Source: Vibrio alfacsensis
Lineage (GTDB): Bacteria > Pseudomonadota > Gammaproteobacteria > Enterobacterales > Vibrionaceae
Assembly: GCF_003544875.1 (NCBI RefSeq)
Contig: NZ_CP032093.1
Coordinates: 2,294,001 to 2,358,000, forward strand
DNA length: 64,000 bases
Direction of reading: 5' to 3'
Part shown: positions 56,952 to 64,000 of the stretch, in pieces
How the letters are laid out: the number at the start of each line of letters is the position of its first letter
Numbering within the stretch: the first letter of the stretch is position 1
Made by a program: the position numbers and the translations under genes
Notes under the pieces: generated by a model
What the model was told of the DNA's origin: nothing
Seen by the model: the letters and a program-made list of their open reading frames with translations, nothing else
Database searches by the model: none

Positions 56952-58613
56952 TTACTTATATACCATTTCACCGGACGGTGCGTATTTGCTCACGTCAATT
57001 GGGCTGTGTGACTCTAAGTACTCTTTCAATACCTCTGCATCGGTAAAGCCCGTGTTTACGTAACCTGGATGAGTATTAATTTTCGGATAACCATCACCGC
57101 CAGAAGCATTATAACTTGGTACCGTAAAGCGATACTCGCCATCGAGACGAAGTGGCTTACCACCGATCAATACGTTCGATACTTTGCCATTCTCTACTGT
57201 CATTGAAATACCCGCAAACTGAACATACGCACCAGAGTCGGCCGGTTTCGTTGCGACAACATTCAGATAATCACGCACTTCTTTACCCGTCATGTCGACA
57301 TAAGAAACCATATTGCCAAATGGCTGAACCGTCAGCACGTCTTTGTAGGTGATATCCCCCGCTTCAATCGAATCACGGACACCGCCTGAGTTCATTACCG
57401 CAAAGTCCGCTTTAGCGCGCTCCATATGAGCTGTTGCAATCAAACGACCAAGATTGGTTTGTTGGAAACGAACGACGTTGCGGTCACCTTCCAGCTTGCC
57501 GTTAGATTCAGCAATCTTTACGTTTAGTTGGCCTTGACCTTTTTCTTGGTAAGGACGAAGAAAATCCATCATTGCTGAATCTTGTACGATCTCACCTTGA
57601 ACCAACACGCGTTGAGATTCGCCGTTCACTTTGATTTTCTTCTTCAAGTTCACGGGAATCAGGTCGTAGCTCACCATCGACAACTCGCCGTTACGGAATT
57701 CGTAATCCGCACGGCCAACATACTTGCCCCACTCGTACGCTTGCACAATGTAAGTGCCATTTTGCTCGTCCGGCTTACACTCGTCGCCTGGTTGGAAATT
57801 CTTCTTGATGACGTTTGGCCTTTCCATACATACAGGCTCTTGTGAGTGGCCACCCACAATCATGTCCAAATCGCCTTCATTCAGGTAACGCGCCAAGGCC
57901 ACGTCACCGGGAGCATTTACACCACGGTTGCCGTTTTCGTAGTGACCCATGTGTGTCACTGCAAAGATAAGATCTGGCTTTTCAGTTTGCTTCAGTTCAA
58001 CAATCAACTTTTTCGCTTCTTCTTTAGGATCACGGAAGTCAACCTCGCCGATATACTCTGGGTTACCCAGTTTTGCCGTGTCTTCTGTCGTAAGGCCAAT
58101 CACCGCAATCTTAATGCCTTGCTTATTGAACATGGCATAAGGTTGGAACAATCGCTCGCCGGTTTCTTTGTCGTAAATATTGGCAGACAGCATTGGGAAG
58201 TTTGCCCACTCTTGCTGTTTGAACAGTACTTCCAGTGGGTTATCGAATTCGTGGTTACCAAGCGCCATCGCATCGTAGCCAATTTTACTCATACCTTTAA
58301 AATCTGGTTCTGCATCTTGCAAGTCAGATTCTGGAACGCCTGTGTTTATGTCGCCGCCTGATAATAGAAGTACACTGCCGCCTTCGGCTTGAATCTCTGC
58401 TCGCAGTTCATCAATCAGCGTCTTACGTGCCGCCATACCATACTCACCGTGCTTGTTTTGCCAAAAACGGCCATGGTGGTCATTAGTGTGCAGTACGGTC
58501 AGTTTGTAAGTTGTGTCTTCATTCCATTCATGTGCGGGTTGTGTGGCACATCCTGCAAGGCTCGCCAAGATAGCGGCACTTAAAGCGGTTGTTACAATCA
58601 GGCGTTGCTTCAT
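56952..58613 (-). CDS. nutA: 5'-nucleotidase / UDP-sugar hydrolase lipoprotein
   Basis: The 553-residue lipoprotein (lipobox AILASLAGCATQ) has an N-terminal metallophosphoesterase domain with TVLHTNDHHGRFW, LLLSGGDIN, ALGNHEFDNP, FAVTHMGHYENG and VGGHSQEP. The C-terminal nucleotide domain has MNSGGVRDSIEAG, VLTVQPFGNMV and NASGGDGYPKI. It degrades extracellular nucleotides for uptake. The Vibrio lipoprotein form is called NutA; E. coli UshA is soluble in the periplasm. It has its own terminator and promoter. Confidence 0.93.
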   Translation of the reverse strand: MKQRLIVTTALSAAILASLAGCATQPAHEWNEDTTYKLTVLHTNDHHGRFWQNKHGEYGMAARKTLIDELRAEIQAEGGSVLLLSGGDINTGVPESDLQDAEPDFKGMSKIGYDAMALGNHEFDNPLEVLFKQQEWANFPMLSANIYDKETGERLFQPYAMFNKQGIKIAVIGLTTEDTAKLGNPEYIGEVDFRDPKEEAKKLIVELKQTEKPDLIFAVTHMGHYENGNRGVNAPGDVALARYLNEGDLDMIVGGHSQEPVCMERPNVIKKNFQPGDECKPDEQNGTYIVQAYEWGKYVGRADYEFRNGELSMVSYDLIPVNLKKKIKVNGESQRVLVQGEIVQDSAMMDFLRPYQEKGQGQLNVKIAESNGKLEGDRNVVRFQQTNLGRLIATAHMERAKADFAVMNSGGVRDSIEAGDITYKDVLTVQPFGNMVSYVDMTGKEVRDYLNVVATKPADSGAYVQFAGISMTVENGKVSNVLIGGKPLRLDGEYRFTVPSYNASGGDGYPKINTHPGYVNTGFTDAEVLKEYLESHSPIDVSKYAPSGEMVYK

Positions 58614-58697
58614 TGTTTTACCTTTTTATTGTCTGGGGTTTACTGCGTTACGTAGTCAACTAACGAACAGAGCTCTGTTTTATCCGTTGCAATACAA

Positions 58698-58725
58698 AAA
58701 TGGTCAGCACACAGGCTGACCATTT
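58698..58725 (-). terminator. Terminator of kdsA cluster
   Basis: AAATGGTCAG / CTGACCATTT with an 8-base loop is followed on the minus strand by TTGTATTG. It lies 25 bases after kdsA. Confidence 0.87.
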
Positions 58726-58749
58726 CAATCAAACATTCACAACAATCGA

Positions 58750-59655
<906 letters not shown>

Positions 59656-60465
59656 TTAGTGAAGTGTGACTGCCTTTTCGCTCATCACATTAACTTGTGA
59701 TTTTAGTAGCTCTGAAGACGGGTCGTCTGGGCATTGGTCAATAAAGTACTGAAAATCAGAAACCGCAATTTGGTGGCACTCGAGTTGCTGAAAAATAAAG
59801 CCACGGTCTCGAATTTCGTACGGGTCATCAGGTACAAACGTCAATGCCAAATTCGTACAGCGCAGAGCCAGCGTATATCGCTCTTCTCTGAGTAAAGCAC
59901 TTTTAATCAACGCCAACCAGCGACCAATAACCGTCGGGTTATCCGCTTCTTCGAAGTGCTCCGGTTTTAAAATTGCAAGAGGTCCTTCTTGACCAATCAA
60001 CCAAGCTTGAAGAATTCGTTCTCCGACATATTCACCGTTAAACGGGTTAATGTAGTCCGGAGATTTGTGCATCCAATCGACTTTCAATAAGAACTGGGTA
60101 GGAAACGTCACACCCTTAACTGGAAAGCCCAAGCGATTACCCAAGTATAGTAAGATAGCCCCTAAACTAACCGGAATGCCTTTTTTGCGCTCTAGCACTT
60201 TATCGATAAAGCTATTATCAGAGATGAAGTATTCCTGTTCATCCCCTTTAAAGCCCCACTCATAGAAGAACAGACGTAAGAAAGAATCAAAACGTTGTTC
60301 TTCATCACTTTCATGAACGAGGATAGCTTCTGCTTCTTGGTAAAGGCGTTCCAATTCTAGTTTCGCCCAGTGCACATTGGTATCTGGGTTAATGGAACGG
60401 TTTAGTTCCAACGCTCCCTCAACCAGTGCCATGTTGTCAAAATCTTCGTCAAAAAACTCAAGCAT
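59656..60465 (-). CDS. sirB1: SirB1-family transglutaminase-like protein
   Basis: The 269-residue protein has the SirB1 features: a transglutaminase-like N-terminal part (FDSFLRLFFYEWGFKGDEQEYFISDNSFIDKVLERKKGIPVSLGAILLYLG, VKGVTFPTQFLLKV) and TPR-like helices after about 180 (YTLALRCTNLALTFVPDDPYEIRDRGFI). The function is not settled. Its start is 5 bases after the sirB2 stop. The order prmC-sirB2-sirB1-kdsA is conserved. Confidence 0.9.
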   Translation of the reverse strand: MLEFFDEDFDNMALVEGALELNRSINPDTNVHWAKLELERLYQEAEAILVHESDEEQRFDSFLRLFFYEWGFKGDEQEYFISDNSFIDKVLERKKGIPVSLGAILLYLGNRLGFPVKGVTFPTQFLLKVDWMHKSPDYINPFNGEYVGERILQAWLIGQEGPLAILKPEHFEEADNPTVIGRWLALIKSALLREERYTLALRCTNLALTFVPDDPYEIRDRGFIFQQLECHQIAVSDFQYFIDQCPDDPSSELLKSQVNVMSEKAVTLH

Positions 60466-60470
60466 GAAGA

Positions 60471-60854
60471 TTACCCAAATAAGTTTGGATTTTTAGATAC
60501 TGCAATATTAGCAGCCATCACTAGCCAACCTAGCGCACCGAAAAAGGCAAAAATTCTTAATAATTTGTTTTTAGCCATCTTAAGTGCAAAGAACCCAAGA
60601 GCAATGTACGCAAGCACACACGTGATTTTATTGGTTAGCCAAGGCGCGGCATCCGTAAACGGAATAAACCCTGTCACCATGATCAAGCCAATACCAGACA
60701 GCAATAATGCCGTATCCACGATGTGTGGAAAAACTTTCAGGAAGCGATTATTGCGTTTTGGAGAGTCCATCATCAACAACGCGAATCGGATCGATAGCAA
60801 CGTCGCACTCAATGCGATCGTGACTAGGTGAATGTGTTTTAGAGCTACGTACAT
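60471..60854 (-). CDS. sirB2: SirB2-family membrane protein
   Basis: The 127-residue protein has four hydrophobic helices (about 8-28, 45-65, 72-92 and 100-120) with ALKHIHLVTIALSATLLSIRFALL and KVFPHIVDTALLLSGIGL. SirB2 proteins are small inner-membrane proteins without known activity. It is 37 bases after prmC. Confidence 0.9.
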   Translation of the reverse strand: MYVALKHIHLVTIALSATLLSIRFALLMMDSPKRNNRFLKVFPHIVDTALLLSGIGLIMVTGFIPFTDAAPWLTNKITCVLAYIALGFFALKMAKNKLLRIFAFFGALGWLVMAANIAVSKNPNLFG

Positions 60855-60891
60855 TTCATTTCTCTTTTATAAGTGACTGCTGACTTGCTCG

Positions 60892-61752
60892 TTATGATTT
60901 TGGCTGATAGCAACCAAGTGTCACTCGATCATTGTCGCCATAGTCTTTTTCTGTCACGACTTGGTCAAAGCCGAAATCAACCATAATCTCACGAACGGCT
61001 TCACCTTGATCATAACCATGTTCAAATGCGAGCCACCCACCCTCTTCCAAATATTGACGAGCAAGATCAGAGATATGACGAATATCCGCTAAGCCATTTT
61101 CATCCGCAATTAATGCCGATTTTGGCTCAAAACGAACATCACCTTGAGACAAATGCGGATCTTGTTCATCGATGTACGGTGGGTTGGAGACAATTAAAGC
61201 AAACTTTGTTCCAGAGGCAATAGGTTCAAACCAACTACCTTGAGCAAACGTCACATTTTTAATATTCAGTTGCGCTGCATTTAACTGGGCAAGCTCTTTC
61301 GCTTCTTGCTTTAGGTCTACCCCCATCACTTGACGATCCGGTAACTCTGAAGCTAACGCTAAAGCAATCGCCCCTGTACCCGTGCCTAGATCTAAGATAG
61401 GCCCAGATTGTTGGTACGTTTTGTCCAGTGCCAGCTCAACCAAACGTTCGGTATCTGGCCTTGGGATTAACGTCGATGGTGACACTTTTAACGGGAGAGA
61501 CCAGAATTCACGTTCGCCAATGATGTAAGCCACAGGCTCACCAGCAATACGTCTTTCTAGCAAAGCATCAAATTGAGCTTGTTGCTCTGATTCCAATAAT
61601 TTTTCTGGCCAAGTCATGAGATACGATCGTGGCTTAGCCAGAACATGACAAAGAAGTACAGCAGCATCAAGAGAAGGCGACTCTTTGCCGCCTTCTGTCA
61701 ACGTTGCCGTCGCACTTTTCAGTGCTTGCTCAATAGATTGAACTGGACTCAT
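60892..61752 (-). CDS. prmC: Release factor glutamine methyltransferase PrmC
   Basis: The 286-residue enzyme methylates the GGQ glutamine of release factors. The SAM motif is ILDLGTGTGAIALALAS and the catalytic motif is VSNPPYIDEQDPHL; the N-terminal helical domain has SLDAAVLLCHVLAKPRSYLMTWPE. It starts 3 bases after prfA, its substrate gene. Confidence 0.96.
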   Translation of the reverse strand: MSPVQSIEQALKSATATLTEGGKESPSLDAAVLLCHVLAKPRSYLMTWPEKLLESEQQAQFDALLERRIAGEPVAYIIGEREFWSLPLKVSPSTLIPRPDTERLVELALDKTYQQSGPILDLGTGTGAIALALASELPDRQVMGVDLKQEAKELAQLNAAQLNIKNVTFAQGSWFEPIASGTKFALIVSNPPYIDEQDPHLSQGDVRFEPKSALIADENGLADIRHISDLARQYLEEGGWLAFEHGYDQGEAVREIMVDFGFDQVVTEKDYGDNDRVTLGCYQPKS

Positions 61753-61755
61753 CGA

Positions 61756-62844
61756 TTAGCCGTGCTCTGCTAGCGCCGCTAACTGATCCGCTTGGTGCTC
61801 TTGAATTACAGGTTCAATCAAGCTAGCAAGATCCCCTTCCATCACTTCATTCAAACGGTATACCGTTAAGTTGATACGGTGATCAGAAACGCGACCTTGT
61901 GGGTAGTTGTATGTGCGGATACGGTCACTGCGGTCACCAGAACCAAGTAGATTGCGTCGAGTATCCGATACTTCCGCTGCGCGACGAGCTTCTTCAGCTT
62001 GTACGATACGAGCGGCGAGCACCTGCATCGCTTTCGCTTTGTTTTTATGCTGTGAACGTTCGTCTTGACACTCTACAACGGTACCCGTTGGTAAGTGGGT
62101 AATACGGATTGCAGAATCCGTGGTGTTAACGTGCTGACCACCCGCGCCTGAAGCACGGAATGTATCGATTTTCAGATCAGCCGCTTTAATTTCTGGTAAC
62201 TCAGCTTCTGGGATTTCAGCCATCACAGCAACGGTACAAGCGGACGTATGCACACGACCTTGAGATTCCGTTTCAGGTACACGTTGTACACGGTGACCAC
62301 CCGATTCAAACTTCAACACGCCGTATGCGCCATCACCGGTCACTTTCGCGATCATCTCTTTGTAGCCGCCTTGCTCAGACTCGTTGCAGCTCATGACTTC
62401 AACGCGCCAGCCTTTTTTCTCCGCAAATTTTGAGTACATACGGAATAGGTTGCCCGCAAAAATACCTGCTTCATCACCACCCGCACCTGCGCGAATTTCT
62501 AAGAAACAGTTACGATCATCGTTTGGATCTTTAGGAAGAAGTAGAATTTGCAGCTCATCAGTCAGACGTTCAATCGCCGCTTTCGCGTCTTTGATCTCTT
62601 CTTGCGCCATTTCACGCATTTCTTCGTCGTCTTCTTTTGCCATCTCTTCAGCGGCTAGAAGGTCATCTTGAGCTTGTTGGTAAGCTTGGAAGCATTTGGT
62701 GACTTCCTCAAGTTGAGAGTACTCTTTTGATAGAGCTCGGAATTTGTTCTGATCACCAATTACATCAGGATCACCAAGAAGGTGTTGAACTTCTTCGTAG
62801 CGTTCTACTAGCGATTCTAGCTTAGTTAGAATAGAGGCTTTCAT
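61756..62844 (-). CDS. prfA: Peptide chain release factor 1
   Basis: The 362-residue protein reads UAA and UAG. It shows the N-terminal helices ([17 protein letters not shown]), [22 protein letters not shown] and the catalytic GGQ in [41 protein letters not shown] follows. It is 29 bases after hemA. Confidence 0.97.
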   Translation of the reverse strand: MKASILTKLESLVERYEEVQHLLGDPDVIGDQNKFRALSKEYSQLEEVTKCFQAYQQAQDDLLAAEEMAKEDDEEMREMAQEEIKDAKAAIERLTDELQILLLPKDPNDDRNCFLEIRAGAGGDEAGIFAGNLFRMYSKFAEKKGWRVEVMSCNESEQGGYKEMIAKVTGDGAYGVLKFESGGHRVQRVPETESQGRVHTSACTVAVMAEIPEAELPEIKAADLKIDTFRASGAGGQHVNTTDSAIRITHLPTGTVVECQDERSQHKNKAKAMQVLAARIVQAEEARRAAEVSDTRRNLLGSGDRSDRIRTYNYPQGRVSDHRINLTVYRLNEVMEGDLASLIEPVIQEHQADQLAALAEHG

Positions 62845-62873
62845 AGTGTCGTTTTCTTAATAAAAAGCGTGAG

Positions 62874-64000
62874 TTATAGATCATCTAAGCCAAGAGTTTG
62901 GCGGATAACCGTTAATTTTGCTGGCTCGCCCTGCTCTGCCGCACTTTGCAATGCGCGAGTTGGAGCATGAATCAGTTTATTTGTGAGTTTATTGCTAAGT
63001 TCGCGCAGCACTTTTTCTGGATCGGTGCCAATTGCTAATGATTGCATACTCTTACTTAGCAATTCTTCTCTAATTTCGTTGGCTGACTTGCGATAGTCTC
63101 GAATACTATCGACCGCTTGCAGTGAACGCACCCAAGTCATAAATGCGGCACTTTCTTCACTTACGATCGCTTCAGCTTGAATTGCTTCAACTTTACGCTG
63201 TTCGATATTGCTATCAATGATTGATTGCAAATCATCCACCGAATATAAGTAAGCATCGCTCAATTCGCCAACTTGTGCCTCCACATCTCGTGGCACGGCG
63301 ATATCCACTAACAAGATTGGCTGATGACGACGCTTTTTCAAGGCCGTTTCAACCATCCCCTTGCCAATAATAGGCAATGGACTCGCTGTCGAGCTGATAA
63401 CAATGTCCGCTCTTGGTAAATGGTCTGGAATTTCAGTCAAACTAATGACTTCAGCTCCAAACTGTTCAGCCAAACCTAACGCGCGTTCTCTGGTTCGGTT
63501 AGCGACGATCATTTTGGTACAGCCGTTCGACGCTAAATGTTTCGCCACCAACTCGATGGTTTCACCCGCGCCAACGAGCAAAACGGTTGAATCAGCCAAA
63601 GATTCAAAAATATGCTTAGCCAAAGTACAGGCTGCATAAGCGACAGAGACCGCATTACCGCCAATATCCGTTTCGGTTCGAACACGTTTGGCGACTGAAA
63701 ATGTTTTTTGGAACAACTTATCGATCGATGCATCCACCGCTTGGTGGTTACGTGCATCTGAAAACGCCTGTTTTACCTGGCCCAAAATCTGAGGTTCACC
63801 CAGTACCAGCGAATCAAGGCCGCAAGAAACACGCATCAAGTGCTTAATCGCCGCTTGCTCTTCATGGACATAAAGGCTCGGCATCAAGTCCTCTTGATTA
63901 ACTTGATGAAACTGGACAAGCCAGTCGATAAGCTTAGTTCGCGCTCCTTGCTTAACGTCGCAGTACACTTCGGTACGGTTACAGGTTGAAACAATCACAC
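62874..64000 (-). CDS. hemA: Glutamyl-tRNA reductase HemA (partial)
   Basis: The frame runs to the window end; the first ATG at 63998 is internal, since the residues [12 protein letters not shown] contain the active cysteine that lies about 50 residues into the family. The catalytic part, the NADPH domain ([35 protein letters not shown]) and the C-terminal dimerisation helices ([23 protein letters not shown]) are present. HemA makes glutamate-1-semialdehyde, the first step to heme. It heads prfA-prmC-sirB2-sirB1-kdsA. Confidence 0.96.
   Translation of the reverse strand, partial: VIVSTCNRTEVYCDVKQGARTKLIDWLVQFHQVNQEDLMPSLYVHEEQAAIKHLMRVSCGLDSLVLGEPQILGQVKQAFSDARNHQAVDASIDKLFQKTFSVAKRVRTETDIGGNAVSVAYAACTLAKHIFESLADSTVLLVGAGETIELVAKHLASNGCTKMIVANRTRERALGLAEQFGAEVISLTEIPDHLPRADIVISSTASPLPIIGKGMVETALKKRRHQPILLVDIAVPRDVEAQVGELSDAYLYSVDDLQSIIDSNIEQRKVEAIQAEAIVSEESAAFMTWVRSLQAVDSIRDYRKSANEIREELLSKSMQSLAIGTDPEKVLRELSNKLTNKLIHAPTRALQSAAEQGEPAKLTVIRQTLGLDDL

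Overview
The window looks like a stretch of chromosome 1 of a Vibrio of the Harveyi clade (V. parahaemolyticus / V. alginolyticus type). This is inferred from the ToxRS pair at the left edge, the single-operon style polar flagellar locus (flgN-flgM-flgA / cheV-cheR-flgB to flgL-flagellins), FlgOPT, a ChiP-type OprD porin beside ligA, and the sigma-54 and sigma-28 motifs in front of the flagellar units. No prophage, insertion sequence, integron or CRISPR array is visible; nearly everything is core genome.

Layout. 1-8600: end of toxR, toxS, a TauE-like permease, a SelW-like protein, yfcE, a zinc-ribbon membrane protein, yfcH, an SDR oxidoreductase, cnoX, qmcA and an nfeD-like gene, then an AT-rich stretch with a broken small secreted protein. 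8600-19400: a lipoprotein, the chitoporin, ligA, zipA, cysZ, cysK and the PTS genes ptsH-ptsI-crr. 19400-40300: the polar flagellar locus, mostly on the minus strand: two flagellins, flgL, flgK, flgJ to flgB, cheR, cheV; then plus-strand flgA, flgM, flgN; minus-strand flgP-flgO and plus-strand flgT. 40300-49200: tRNA-Arg(CCT), an uncharacterised basic protein, an OmpA-family protein, gltX, a copper module (CueR-type operator, copA, copG), a small unknown and a KdgM-type porin. 49600-64000: chitobiase, a TraB/GumN protein, tRNA-Pro(TGG), small membrane protein, smrA, rluF, ybaK, a UshA/NutA nucleotidase and the hemA-prfA-prmC-sirB2-sirB1-kdsA cluster, with hemA cut by the window end.

How the genes work together. 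The flagellar genes build the rod, hook, hook-filament junction and filament, with FlgM/FlgN and CheV/CheR for control and FlgT/FlgO/FlgP for the Vibrio H-ring and outer-membrane assembly. ChiP and the GH20 chitobiase belong to chitin-oligosaccharide uptake and breakdown. PtsH-PtsI-Crr feed sugar uptake and signal carbon status. CopA and CopG remove copper.

Two patterns deserve attention. First, five genes (a small secreted protein, chiP, the ompA-like gene, copA and the TraB/GumN gene) are each out of frame by a small indel in an A/T run; this is either a base-calling artefact or, less likely, real disruption, and three of the five lie in the first codons of exported proteins. Second, many intergenic spaces carry unrelated, degenerate short tandem repeats of about 14-18 bp, and three of them start on the stop codon of the neighbouring gene, as if the gene end had been copied downstream several times.
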